From an uncultured Maribacter sp. (GTDB lineage Bacteria > Bacteroidota > Bacteroidia > Flavobacteriales > Flavobacteriaceae), in assembly GCF_947495965.1 (NCBI RefSeq), contig NZ_CANMBB010000001.1:248001-312000 (forward strand): DNA of 64,000 nt, in the 5' to 3' direction. Under the pieces are notes generated by a model. It made no database searches, was not told where the DNA came from, and saw nothing but the letters and a program-made list of their open reading frames with translations. This document shows, piece by piece, positions 33,157 to 41,540 of this stretch (position 1 is the first letter of the stretch; every line of letters begins with the position of its first letter). Position numbers and translations under genes: made by a program.

Positions 33157-34932
33157 TTAATCTATAATTTGCATCTTTTTAAGTAGAAATGATGCATTCA
33201 TATTCTTACAAATACCTTCTTTAAATTTATAATCAAAATGTAATTCGTTATCTATAATTTCTGCATCAAAATAATAATTTTTTACTTGCGAGAGTTCTTT
33301 TGCCACTTCACATAAACTTAAATCATGCGTTGCTATAATTCCTGTAGACTGGGAACGAACTAATTTTTCTATAAACTTTCTAGAGCCAATTGCTTTATCC
33401 GTACTATTGGTTCCTTTTAAAATTTCATCCAAAACAATAAAATAACGATCCAGCTGTATTTGATCCACAATAAACTTTAGCCTTTTTAATTCTGAAAAGA
33501 AGTAAGATTCATCATCGGTAAGCGAGTCTGTAGTTCGCATACTTGTAATTAGTTTAATAGGAGAATAATATACTTCTTTGGCACAAACAGGTAATCCTAA
33601 ATTTGCCATTACTATTTGCAAGGATACCGTTCTTAAAAAAGTACTTTTCCCTGCCATATTAGCTCCTGTAATAATAAAGAACTGTTCTTTTTGTATGTCT
33701 ATATTATTTAAAATAGTGCTCTCAGGGTTTAGTAGTGGATGCCCAGCCTCTTTTGCATTAAGAATTGTATTACTATTTTGTTCTATAATAGGATACGTAT
33801 ATTTTGGATGATTAAAAGCAAAATTCCCCAAACTGTTATAGGCATCAAAAAAAGCAATTACTTGAAACCATTTTTCTACAGATTTCCCATGAACAGCTAT
33901 CCACTTTTCTATTTTAAAGCAGGTTGTTAATCCTCTTAGAAAAAGTCCATTTCCAAATATTAAATACACCACATTGTTATTCTGGTCTAGTGCTCCTAAA
34001 TGGCGAGAAAACTCATGCAAAACTTTAGAAGTTTTTATACTTCCCGATATAATTTGTTGCTTCTTTTTTTGCAGTAATGAAGATTTAAAATTTGTGTTTT
34101 CTATGATTGTAAGTAACTGGTTGTATTGTTCAAAGGTATTCTGAACTTTTGATGCATTGGTACCCAACCTAGTTATTTTTCTGGTATATATACCTGTAAT
34201 TGCTAAACCAATAAATAACAAAATAATTAAAGAGGATTCTGGTAACTTGTCAAAAAAATAAAAACAAAGCACTCCAATAGATAAAATAGAAAAAACCAAA
34301 GGAATGTATTGCATTATTTTGGGCATAAATGGTGTGTAATTTCCCAACCATTTTTGAATTACATGTACAGAAGTCTCCGTTTTAGTCATAGATGCTATTG
34401 CATAGTATTCTTGTCGCCATTTAGGCATTTGGCTTAGCTCTTCTATAGCGTCTTGTTTTTCCTCTATAGAATTTATACCATTTTCTTTAAACAAGTCTGC
34501 CAAGGTTTCACTACCATGTACTAAAGCTGTTCTATTACAATATTGATAAAAAGAACCTCGACCAAATAAGTCTATATCTTGGCTATAGGCATGTAAAGGG
34601 TTTTTATATTCTTTACCATCTGGTAAATTATAAAAATTTCTTTTTTGAACTTCTACCTCTATTTCATTAATTGCAATAAGAGCTTTTATTTTATCTCTTT
34701 TCTTTTGTAACCCCCCATGTCGTGTAACTAAATAAAGAAATACGACTACTGTTATTAAAATAATGGCAACAATAATTCTTGTGTTACCGTAAAAAAAATA
34801 AATTCCCGCTATTGCAATACAAAAAATTAACAAACGCAACATACTAGATGCGTATAATTGCTTTTTTATACGTGCCAGTTTATCTAGATATTTACTTATT
34901 TCTTGGGTGTAAAAGGAAATTAATTCCTGCAT
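33157..34932 (-). CDS. Membrane-anchored MutS-like ATPase
   Basis: A 591-residue protein. The C-terminal MutS ATPase domain has Walker A FFIITGANMAGKSTFLRTV (about residue 424), TSMRTTDSLTDDESYFFSELKRL, Walker B YFIVLDEILKGTNSTDKAIG and the signature STGIIATHDLSLCEVA. The middle has a MutS III-like helical lever/clamp (IQKWLGNY... HEFSRHLGALDQN). The mismatch-recognition domain I is absent. Two pairs of hydrophobic helices (about 28-66 and 210-245) indicate membrane anchoring. Such proteins are annotated as MutS family in Bacteroidota, but mismatch repair is doubtful. It is the last gene of a six-gene run starting with the cyclase. Confidence 0.85.
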   Translation of the reverse strand: MQELISFYTQEISKYLDKLARIKKQLYASSMLRLLIFCIAIAGIYFFYGNTRIIVAIILITVVVFLYLVTRHGGLQKKRDKIKALIAINEIEVEVQKRNFYNLPDGKEYKNPLHAYSQDIDLFGRGSFYQYCNRTALVHGSETLADLFKENGINSIEEKQDAIEELSQMPKWRQEYYAIASMTKTETSVHVIQKWLGNYTPFMPKIMQYIPLVFSILSIGVLCFYFFDKLPESSLIILLFIGLAITGIYTRKITRLGTNASKVQNTFEQYNQLLTIIENTNFKSSLLQKKKQQIISGSIKTSKVLHEFSRHLGALDQNNNVVYLIFGNGLFLRGLTTCFKIEKWIAVHGKSVEKWFQVIAFFDAYNSLGNFAFNHPKYTYPIIEQNSNTILNAKEAGHPLLNPESTILNNIDIQKEQFFIITGANMAGKSTFLRTVSLQIVMANLGLPVCAKEVYYSPIKLITSMRTTDSLTDDESYFFSELKRLKFIVDQIQLDRYFIVLDEILKGTNSTDKAIGSRKFIEKLVRSQSTGIIATHDLSLCEVAKELSQVKNYYFDAEIIDNELHFDYKFKEGICKNMNASFLLKKMQIID

Positions 34933-34963
34933 AAAAGGGGTGTGTAATTAAATATTAGAAGTA

Positions 34964-35323
34964 TTAAGAAAGAGCATCTAACTGGGCTTTAAGCTTCTTT
35001 GTAAATTTAGAGACTACTAGTGCATAGGAATGGTCTATAAGCTCTTTTATTAAATCTTTAGGTAGTTGTTCTAAAAATAAGGTATTCCAATGTACCTTAC
35101 TCATATGATAACCTGCTATTATATCCCCATCATAAGCTTCTCTTAATTCTATTGCTCTTTCTGGGTTACATTTAAGGTTAACTTGCGGTGGCTTTCTTTC
35201 TAAAGAACATAAAGCAAACATTTTACCCATTACTTTAAAGACAAGGGTATGTTCATCAAAAGGGAACTCTTCTGTAATTCCTTTTTTTGCAATACAATAG
35301 TCTCTTAATTCTTCAACATTCAT
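34964..35323 (-). CDS. MmcQ/YjbR family DNA-binding protein
   Basis: A 119-residue protein of the CyaY-like fold: MNVEELRDYCIAKKGITEEFPFDEHTLVFKVMGKMFAL, NLKCNPERAIELREAYD and GYHMSKVHWNTLFLE. These are the standard MmcQ/YjbR blocks. Family members bind double-stranded DNA in vitro; cellular role is unclear. It is spaced 10 bp from the Dabb gene and 31 bp from the MutS-like gene, so co-transcribed. Confidence 0.9.
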   Translation of the reverse strand: MNVEELRDYCIAKKGITEEFPFDEHTLVFKVMGKMFALCSLERKPPQVNLKCNPERAIELREAYDGDIIAGYHMSKVHWNTLFLEQLPKDLIKELIDHSYALVVSKFTKKLKAQLDALS

Positions 35324-35333
35324 TAGTCCACAT

Positions 35334-35732
35334 TTACTCTGCGTTTACAGAATCATAGACAATTACTTTAGTCCATAGTTTGCTAGACTCTTCTATAAAT
35401 TTTAAATGCACATCTTCATCCTGATAATTTTGTTGCGCTTCTGCAGAAGCAAAAGAGACTATTAAAGAGAATGTAAAAGAACCATCTACCACATCTCTAC
35501 TTGCTTTTGGAGGATAACCTATAAAACTAGTTTTTGCATACTTAGATGCGTTTAAAAATTTTCTTAACGATGCAATAAAGGCTTTACGGTCTTCTTCTTT
35601 ATCGGGATTTTCTAACCAAAAATAAACGGTATGTGCAAAATTAGAATCAAATTCTTTCATGTTTTCTTTTGTCTGTCCGTAACTGTTTACGGTACTAATT
35701 AATACTATTGCAATTATAAGTAACTTTTTCAT
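35334..35732 (-). CDS. Secreted Dabb (stress-responsive alpha/beta barrel) domain protein
   Basis: A 132-residue protein with a signal peptide (KKLLIIAIVLISTVNSYGQ). The ferredoxin-like Dabb domain follows: FAHTVYFWLENPDKEEDRKAFIASLRKFLNAS, FTFSLIVSFASAEAQQNYQ, and DEDVHLKFIEESSKLWTKVIVYDS. Dabb proteins are dimeric and bind small hydrophobic or aromatic ligands. Export to the periplasm is the unusual point. It sits within a tight operon. Confidence 0.8.
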   Translation of the reverse strand: MKKLLIIAIVLISTVNSYGQTKENMKEFDSNFAHTVYFWLENPDKEEDRKAFIASLRKFLNASKYAKTSFIGYPPKASRDVVDGSFTFSLIVSFASAEAQQNYQDEDVHLKFIEESSKLWTKVIVYDSVNAE

Positions 35733-35737
35733 TTTAT

Positions 35738-36352
35738 TTATTTTTCTAATAATTTTCTTTGCGATTCTGTTAATTCAAGGGCAGAATAATCTAATTTCCA
35801 ACCTATGGTTTGTACTATACTCTCTATAACTAAAACTGCTTCTAATGCCTCTCTCCTAGCGGTATCCATTAATCCGCTTTCTGGTATTTTTTCCTCAATA
35901 TGTTTTCTTGCCTCTTTATTTAATGATGTCAAATCATCTGGTGTAAAGGAGTTAAAAAGTCCGTTTTTAATATCATAAAATTCTAATTCTGGAACAATAG
36001 ATAAAATTTCTGGTTGTGGAAACTGCTCTAAAATAATTTTTTTATTCTTAGTATCGGCATGCATAAATATTTTTTTTAAATCATACCCAATTTGCGCCTT
36101 AGCATTAATTACTATTAATGCTTTCTTTTTACTACTTACAAGACTTAAAAAACGTTCTTTTGTATTTTCATACCTATATATTTCAGCAAAGTCTCCTTCT
36201 ACAGATATTAACTTACACACACTTTTAATCTTTTCTAGTAATACGGTAGATTGGTGCGTTGTTAGTTCTTTACTTTCTTTTCTTTTAAAAATAGAATACC
36301 CCCAAAATGTACCTACAACACCAAGAAGTAATCCTAAAAAACTTTCTAACAT
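35738..36352 (-). CDS. DUF4230 membrane-anchored protein
   Basis: A 204-residue protein with one N-terminal helix (ESFLGLLLGVVGTFWGYSIF) and an extracytoplasmic or cytoplasmic domain that matches DUF4230: LEKIKSVCKLISVEGDFAEIYRY, KKALIVINAKAQIGYDLKKI, FDIKNGLFNSFTPDDLTSLNKEARKH (as YDIKNGLFNSF), IGWKLDY. The DUF is widespread and of unknown function. It is packed between DUF4260 and Dabb genes with gaps under 10 bp. Confidence 0.85.
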   Translation of the reverse strand: MLESFLGLLLGVVGTFWGYSIFKRKESKELTTHQSTVLLEKIKSVCKLISVEGDFAEIYRYENTKERFLSLVSSKKKALIVINAKAQIGYDLKKIFMHADTKNKKIILEQFPQPEILSIVPELEFYDIKNGLFNSFTPDDLTSLNKEARKHIEEKIPESGLMDTARREALEAVLVIESIVQTIGWKLDYSALELTESQRKLLEK

Positions 36353-36359
36353 AGTAATT

Positions 36360-36713
36360 TTATTTTTTTCCTATTTCTCCAAGGTGTGTAAATCTAAACC
36401 CTTTTTCATATTTTAAACCATACCCAAAAATTCTATCCAAACAAGCATGTGAAAATAGAATAGTCCCTGCTAATTGTAAAAGAGGGAATGACAAATATAT
36501 TCCAATAAAATATAATGCAATTGCCACTCCTTTATGATGAAATAAATTATAACTAAAAGCCCCTACTTTAGAATTTATTATATAACCAAGAGCTCCTATA
36601 TCTGGAGCTAAAATTAATACTAAAAAAAGCCACCAAGGATATCCTAAAATGCTAAACATAAAAATGCCAAGAAAAAACATGCAAAGTTCTTCTATTTTTA
36701 GACTATTTTTCAT
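36360..36713 (-). CDS. DUF4260 membrane protein
   Basis: A 117-residue protein with three to four helices and the DUF4260 signatures WLFLVLILAPDIGALGYIIN, YNLFHHKGVAIAL and HACLDRIFGYGLKYEKGFRFTHLG. Function unknown. Its start overlaps the end of the cyclase gene by 11 bp. Confidence 0.9.
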   Translation of the reverse strand: MKNSLKIEELCMFFLGIFMFSILGYPWWLFLVLILAPDIGALGYIINSKVGAFSYNLFHHKGVAIALYFIGIYLSFPLLQLAGTILFSHACLDRIFGYGLKYEKGFRFTHLGEIGKK

Positions 36714-37461
36714 TTGTTATAATTTTATACAAAACAGGCTTACTTGGCGATGCATCATTATGAAAAGGCGCTACCTGTATATCTAACATATAGGTACCAT
36801 CTTCAATACTATTATTTACAAAAATAAACTCTGTTATTGTTGCTTGCTTTCTTGGTTCCCCATTTATATTCCAAAATGCTTTATGTGCTACAAGTGCTCC
36901 GTTATCTTTTTCTTTATCTACAGAAGGCAAATCTATTAACAAATGTTCTATACCCTTATCTACCAAAAACAATATTGCTTCTTCTGTTAAGTATGGCGGA
37001 TTGGTATTAGAATACTGCTTTGTTTTCTTATCGCTTAAATTAGGAAGTGTTCGTATTATAATAGCTTCTCTTTTTTTATTCCCTAGAGCATATTGTAGCT
37101 GCTTCTTAGATATAATAAAATCTTTTCCCAACACCTCTGGAGCTACAGTTACCACTTCTGCCAAAAAGAAAAACTGTTTTAACTGCTCATTAATAGAATA
37201 AAATTCTTTTGTAATATGTCCTAAACACTCAGTATGTGTGCCGTGTGCATGCGGATTAAATGTTATATCATTAAAATTGGTAGAACTACCCTCGCTTACT
37301 TTCCCTATAAAATCGCCTTCTGTATGGGGTTCTATTGTTGGGTGCTTTACATACCAGGCATTTACATTAGAGGCATTCCCTTGCAATGCCATAGAAATAT
37401 CCAAAGGTTTAGATAGGTCTATTTTTACAATTTTAGTTTTATGTTGAACAGTTGCTAGCAC
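36703..37461 (-). CDS. Cyclase family protein (kynurenine formamidase-like)
   Basis: A 252-residue metal-dependent hydrolase of the cyclase superfamily. The opening IVKIDLSKPLDISMAL and the metal-binding block FNPHAHGTHTECLGHI (a variant of HxGTHxDxPxH) are visible, with LIDLPSVDKEKDNG and AHKAFW later. Family members hydrolyse N-formylkynurenine or related amides. The Asp/Pro of the core motif are replaced by Glu-Cys and Gly, so substrate may differ. First gene of the run leading to the MutS-like gene. Confidence 0.85.
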   Translation of the reverse strand: MLATVQHKTKIVKIDLSKPLDISMALQGNASNVNAWYVKHPTIEPHTEGDFIGKVSEGSSTNFNDITFNPHAHGTHTECLGHITKEFYSINEQLKQFFFLAEVVTVAPEVLGKDFIISKKQLQYALGNKKREAIIIRTLPNLSDKKTKQYSNTNPPYLTEEAILFLVDKGIEHLLIDLPSVDKEKDNGALVAHKAFWNINGEPRKQATITEFIFVNNSIEDGTYMLDIQVAPFHNDASPSKPVLYKIITNEK

Positions 37462-37595
37462 AGTTTAATTTTTTATTTTCTACGATATAACACCATAACA
37501 AGCTTAAGAAATATGTGTACAAGAATACTTTTAGAATTTAAAGAAAGCCTCACAGCATTTAAATCTTGATATTAAGTTAAAGATAAATTCTAATC

Positions 37596-38723
37596 TTATG
37601 TAATCCTAAATAAATCGGAAGCAATTCCGTCTGTTAAAAAATTACCTTTAGGAGTAACCAGTAATACATTTTGGGTTACAACTAACAAACCTTCTTCTAT
37701 ATGCTTTTTAGATTGTTGTATTATATATTCATAATATTCTTCTCCAAATTCAGATGCAACTCTATTTAAAGAAACCCCCCAAATGGTTCGCAACCCTGTC
37801 ATTACATACTCATTATACCTATCTACAGTAGTTAGTTTTTCTACTTCTGCAGGTAGCTCTCCCTTTTCTATTGCTTGTATATATTTGGGGTTATTTGCTA
37901 TATTCCAACTTCTATTTTCTCCGTTATAGGAATGTGCAGAAGGCCCTATTCCTAGATACTTTTTACCCAACCAGTACGCCGTATTATTTTTAGAAAAATA
38001 ATTAAGTTTTCCAAAGTTAGAAACCTCATACCCAATAAACCCTTCTTCCTCTAAACGTTCTTTTAAAATAAAAAAATGTTCTTGTGCCAACGCCTCGTCT
38101 AAAGGTGCTAATTGCCCTTTTTTAATAAAACTAGCCAAAGCCGTTTTTGGTTCTACCGTTAAAGCATAGCTAGATATATGTGGAATATTAAAAGACAATG
38201 CGGTTTCAATGTTTTGTAACCAACGTTCCTTTACCATATTTGGCATTCCGTAAATTAAATCGATAGAAATATTATCAAATAGTGCTGTTGCTTCTTTTAA
38301 AGATTGATGCGCTTGCTCACTAGAATGTGCTCGGTTCATTAATTTTAAATCGTCCTCAAAAAAAGACTGTACACCAATACTTAATCTATTAATGTCTGAT
38401 GCATGAAGTTGTTGTAACTTTTCAGAGGTTAAATCATCTGGATTTGCCTCTAAAGTAATTTCTGGATTCTCTACAACTTTAAAATTATCATAAACTGTTT
38501 CTATAAGTTTATTAATTTCTGAGGTATCTAGTACAGATGGTGTACCTCCTCCAAAATAAATAGTTTCTACAATGGCATCTTTAAACTCCACTTTTCGTTG
38601 TTCTAATTCTTTACCAATTGCAGAAAGCATAGCTTCTTTCTTTCCTAAACTAGTAGAAAAATGAAAGTCGCAATAATTACAGGCTTGTTTACAAAAAGGG
38701 ATGTGGATGTATATTCCGCTCAT
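37596..38723 (-). CDS. hemW: Radical SAM haem chaperone HemW
   Basis: Radical SAM family protein that inserts haem into respiratory enzymes; older annotation as coproporphyrinogen oxidase is now thought wrong for this subfamily. The Fe-S site is IPFCKQACNYCDFHFSTS (CxxxCxxC plus following C is absent, giving the HemW-type CNxCDF). TIYFGGGTPSVLD and the HemN_C domain (YNEYVMTGLRTIWGV) follow. I start at the ATG giving MSGIYIHIPFCKQ; a TTG three codons upstream would fall in the heptamer repeat. The haem-delivery role fits the cbb3 oxidase in the same window. Length of 375 residues is normal. Confidence 0.93.
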   Translation of the reverse strand: MSGIYIHIPFCKQACNYCDFHFSTSLGKKEAMLSAIGKELEQRKVEFKDAIVETIYFGGGTPSVLDTSEINKLIETVYDNFKVVENPEITLEANPDDLTSEKLQQLHASDINRLSIGVQSFFEDDLKLMNRAHSSEQAHQSLKEATALFDNISIDLIYGMPNMVKERWLQNIETALSFNIPHISSYALTVEPKTALASFIKKGQLAPLDEALAQEHFFILKERLEEEGFIGYEVSNFGKLNYFSKNNTAYWLGKKYLGIGPSAHSYNGENRSWNIANNPKYIQAIEKGELPAEVEKLTTVDRYNEYVMTGLRTIWGVSLNRVASEFGEEYYEYIIQQSKKHIEEGLLVVTQNVLLVTPKGNFLTDGIASDLFRIT

Positions 38724-38730
38724 TTTATTC

Positions 38731-38800
38731 AATTAGCAATTAGCAATTAGCAATTAGCAATTAGCAATTAGCAATTAGCAATTAGCAATTAGCAATTAGC
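38731..38800. repeat. Perfect 7-bp tandem repeat (AATTAGC x10)
   Basis: Ten exact, uninterrupted copies of the heptamer AATTAGC. The array ends 7 bp before the hemW ATG (the reverse complement GCTAATT runs into the start). It occupies the place where the 5' UTR or promoter spacer of hemW would be. A 7-bp unit is not a multiple of three, and copy-number changes would alter spacing. Confidence 0.98.
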
Positions 38801-38899
38801 AAAATTAAAATTTATATGAGAGGACTTTACTATTAAAAAAATAATTTTAAATAAAACATTAAAAGTGTTGTTCATTGTAAACTGATAATTATTAATTGG

Positions 38900-39469
38900 T
38901 CACTTTTTACTTTTTACCTTTGTTACCCGAGACTCATTTTGCTTTACAAAAGCATCCCAACCGGTATAACTTTTACCAACTTCTATTCTTCCAGAGTTAT
39001 AAAAATGACACACCGCAGCTGCGAGTCCGTCTGTGCTATCTAAGTTTTTAGGTAAGGATTTTAGGCCTAACATACTTTGTAGCATTTTTGCCACTTGCTC
39101 TTTACTAGCATTACCGCTACCAGTAACTGCCATTTTAATTTTTTTTGGTAAATACTCTGTAATAGGTATTTGTCTAGATAAACCCGCAGCCATTGCCACA
39201 CCTTGCGCTCTACCAAGTTTTAACATGGATTGTACATTTTTGCCAAAAAATGGTGCTTCTATAGCAATTTCATCTGGATGATAGGTATCTATAAGCTCTA
39301 TAGTACGTTCAAAAATAAGTTTTAGCTTGGTATAAGGATCCTTGTATTTTTGAAGTAGCAACTCATTCATTTGAACAAACTGCATCTTTTTATTTACCAC
39401 CTTAATTACTCCAAATCCCATTATGGTAGTTCCAGGGTCAATTCCTAATATAATTCTTTCGTTTGCCAA
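38900..39469 (-). CDS. ruvC: Holliday junction resolvase RuvC
   Basis: Endonuclease that resolves Holliday junctions with RuvAB. It shows ILGIDPGTTIMGFGVI (first catalytic Asp), EIAIEAPFFGKNVQSMLKLGRAQGVAMAA (Glu and the conserved loop), and DSTDGLAAAVCHFY (C-terminal Asp pair). The basic C-terminal tail is a normal extension in Bacteroidota. Length of 189 residues is usual. It begins 6 bp after a lipoprotein gene and lies upstream of hemW, with the heptamer array between. Confidence 0.96.
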   Translation of the reverse strand: MANERIILGIDPGTTIMGFGVIKVVNKKMQFVQMNELLLQKYKDPYTKLKLIFERTIELIDTYHPDEIAIEAPFFGKNVQSMLKLGRAQGVAMAAGLSRQIPITEYLPKKIKMAVTGSGNASKEQVAKMLQSMLGLKSLPKNLDSTDGLAAAVCHFYNSGRIEVGKSYTGWDAFVKQNESRVTKVKSKK

Positions 39470-39475
39470 GTTCTT

Positions 39476-39952
39476 TTAATTACTATGTAAAACTATAGGA
39501 ATTCTAAATTTTGTAGCTACAGGAATTCCTTTTTTTAATGCTGGGTCTATTTCTGGTAAGTTCTTAAGGCTTTGTGTTATTACCCCATCAAACTCTGGCA
39601 TTTCTTCTATAATTGCAGGGTCTTTTTCAATATTAAGTACTTTAATTTTTCCCATTTTATCAATTACAAATACAACATACGCCGTACTATCTACCTCAGG
39701 AGCAATGGTAAACTCAAACTCTTTTAGAGTTTCAGAAAAATGAGAAACCAATTCATTTTCAAAACAAATTCTTTGTTCCTCTTTAGTTGCTGTTTCATCA
39801 CAAGTGTAAAAAAGTGGGTAATTATCTATAGTATTCCAGTCCATTTCTAGTAATTCTTTGTTTACTAGATTTTGCGTTTTTTCTTCTTTAGATACAAAAG
39901 GATTACATGAAGCAAGGCTACATATAAACACAAAGATCCAAAGCTTATTCAT
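39476..39952 (-). CDS. Lipoprotein with TonB C-terminal-like domain
   Basis: A 158-residue predicted lipoprotein (KLWIFVFICSLASCNPF, lipidated Cys near residue 16). The C-terminal half looks like a TonB_C fold: YVVFVIDKMGKIKVLNIEKDPA followed by FDGVITQSLKNLPEIDPALKKGIPVATKFRIPI, the pattern of TonB-like domains found in many Bacteroidota lipoproteins. Its partner is unknown. It is 6 bp upstream of ruvC. Confidence 0.7.
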   Translation of the reverse strand: MNKLWIFVFICSLASCNPFVSKEEKTQNLVNKELLEMDWNTIDNYPLFYTCDETATKEEQRICFENELVSHFSETLKEFEFTIAPEVDSTAYVVFVIDKMGKIKVLNIEKDPAIIEEMPEFDGVITQSLKNLPEIDPALKKGIPVATKFRIPIVLHSN

Positions 39953-40153
39953 TGTATACTATTCTTTTGGGAAAATTACGATATTTTAAGGACTTTTAAC
40001 TTTAGTAAAATAATTTAGTAATTAACAGAAATACTTTTTTCCTGTTTTCTTATGACCAACAAAACCTATTTTCTTCCGCAACTGCTTTTTATAGACTGTT
40101 TCAAAATCAACTGTTTTTTTTAATATTGATATTAAAGTACATTAAAACGTAAG

Positions 40154-40184
40154 TTGTAAGTGTAACAATATCAAACTATTTTCG
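40154..40184 (+). promoter_or_regulatory. Predicted flavobacterial promoter of DUF456 gene
   Basis: A TTG at the -33 position is followed after 20 bp by TATTTTCG, seven of eight matches to TAnnTTTG. The spacing fits the Bacteroidota SigA-type promoter. The gene's ATG is about 20 bp downstream. Confidence 0.5.
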
Positions 40185-40203
40185 TCGTATACAAAAAGGC
40201 GAA

Positions 40204-40713
40204 ATGGATATCTTCTTAGTAATTTTAGGCTTAATATTAATGTTTGTGGGTATAATTGGTAGCTTTTTACCTGTTTTACCGGGCCCTCCAATAAGTTGGC
40301 TAGGAATTTTAGTTTTACATTTAACTTCTGTTGTTCCTAAAGAATACTGGTTATTAGGCGTAACTTTAGCTGTTGCTGTTATTATTTGGGTTCTAGACTA
40401 TGTAATCCCCATTTTAGGCGCAAAAAAATTTGGAGGTACTAAAGCTGGTATGGTAGGTACTGCTATTGGTTTAGTTTTAGGTATAGTTATACCTATTCCT
40501 GGTGGAATAATAATTGGCCCTTTTTTAGGTGCATTGGTTGGTGAGCTAACAAACAAAGTAGACAATAAAACTGCTCTTAAAGCGGCTTTTGGTTCTTTTC
40601 TGGGTTTCCTTACTGGAACCTTTTTAAAATTTGCTGTTTCTATTATTTTCCTTGTACTATTTTTTTCTAAAACGTGGGAATATAAAAATGAACTATTTCC
40701 TTTTATTAATTAA
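40204..40713 (+). CDS. DUF456 integral membrane protein
   Basis: A 169-residue polytopic protein with the DUF456 pattern: FVGIIGSFLPVLPGPPISWLGIL, LDYVIPILGAKKFGGTKAGMVGTAIGLVLGI and PGGIIIGPFLGALVGEL. Glycine-zipper helices suggest membrane oligomerisation. The function is unknown. It is convergent with the nitroreductase gene, 1 bp apart. Confidence 0.9.
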   Translation: MDIFLVILGLILMFVGIIGSFLPVLPGPPISWLGILVLHLTSVVPKEYWLLGVTLAVAVIIWVLDYVIPILGAKKFGGTKAGMVGTAIGLVLGIVIPIPGGIIIGPFLGALVGELTNKVDNKTALKAAFGSFLGFLTGTFLKFAVSIIFLVLFFSKTWEYKNELFPFIN

Positions 40714-40714
40714 A

Positions 40715-41266
40715 CTACAACCACTCTACCTTATCATTTATTGGCTTTCTAACAGCTTCTACTGGTTCCTCATCAGAATATCCCATATAGAAAAAACCAA
40801 GACATTTTTCTCCTTCATTTAGATCAAAAAACTCATCCATATATTTTATAAGTCCCGGAGAACTCCAATAGCTACCAATTCCCATTTCTGTGCAACAAAG
40901 CCACATATTCTGTACTGCCATTGCTACAGCGGCAACTTCTTCCCATTCTGGAACACTTTCTAAAGGATCTCTTTGCATACAAATAGCAATTACTGCTCCA
41001 GCCTTTTTAGGATTCTCTATAAGTTTTTTAGATTTTATTTGCTTGGGGTTTTCTGTAATATCTATGTACGTATAAGATAAAAATTCTCCCAACTCTGCTT
41101 TCTTCTCGCCTTGTAAAACTTTAAAACGCCAAGGTTCGGTTTTTTTATGACTAGGTGCCCAATTAGCAGCTTCTAGTATTTTTTCTATAGATTCTTTAGC
41201 TATTGGCTTCGTATTATATTGTGCAGGAAAAATAGAACGTCTATTCTTTATTATATCAAAAATCAT
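40715..41266 (-). CDS. Nitroreductase family protein
   Basis: A 183-residue FMN-dependent oxidoreductase: IIKNRRSIFPAQY, EAANWAPSHKKTEPWRFKVL (FMN contact region), NMWLCCTEMGIGSYWSSPGL and the C-terminal GFFYMGYSDEEP. This is closest to the small YdjA/NfnB-like group. Substrate unknown. Upstream, immediately behind its start, lies the hutH remnant on the other strand. Confidence 0.9.
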   Translation of the reverse strand: MIFDIIKNRRSIFPAQYNTKPIAKESIEKILEAANWAPSHKKTEPWRFKVLQGEKKAELGEFLSYTYIDITENPKQIKSKKLIENPKKAGAVIAICMQRDPLESVPEWEEVAAVAMAVQNMWLCCTEMGIGSYWSSPGLIKYMDEFFDLNEGEKCLGFFYMGYSDEEPVEAVRKPINDKVEWL

Positions 41267-41304
41267 TCACATTTAATTTGCTATAAAGATAAGATTTTAA
41301 GAGG

Positions 41305-41540
41305 TAGAGAAAATATTTGCTATTGAATTACTTACTGCAGCGCAAGCATTTAAATATAGAAAACCACTAAAATCTGGAATTCTATTAGATAAAATTCATA
41401 AAGAAATACGCACAAAGGTTGCCTTTGCATATAAAGACCGTATTTTTTCTGAGGATATAGAAATGGTTAAAAACAAAACTTGCAAAAGAGAGAACATATC
41501 TCTTAAAACTGTTTTTTCCAACGAATTTGAAGTATATTAA
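41305..41540 (+). pseudogene. hutH: hutH remnant (histidine ammonia-lyase C-terminus)
   Basis: An open frame without a start codon reads VEKIFAIELLTAAQAFKYRK, then PLKSGILLDKIHKEIRTKV and FAYKDRIFSEDIEMV, ending at TAA. This is the C-terminal end of histidine ammonia-lyase (AIELLxAAQAxxFRxPLKS ... KDRxFxxDIE). The roughly 430 N-terminal residues, including the MIO cofactor-forming Ala-Ser-Gly loop, are missing. The fragment starts just behind the divergent nitroreductase start. It lies directly upstream of hutI in the same orientation. I infer an old 5' deletion of the hut operon. Confidence 0.8.

Noticed and set aside
38724-38732. TTG start for hemW three codons upstream of the ATG
   Set aside because: It lies within the heptamer repeat and gives MNKMSGIY. 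Family members begin with xSGIYIHIPFC, so the ATG is preferred.
38731-38800. CRISPR array
   Set aside because: The 7-bp units are directly adjacent with no spacers and no cas genes are near.
40029-40130. Minus-strand frame ending KKIGFVGHKKTGKKYFC that looks like the tail of a gene
   Set aside because: No start codon in frame within about 40 codons, stop just upstream, no neighbouring homologous piece. Too short to call a pseudogene.
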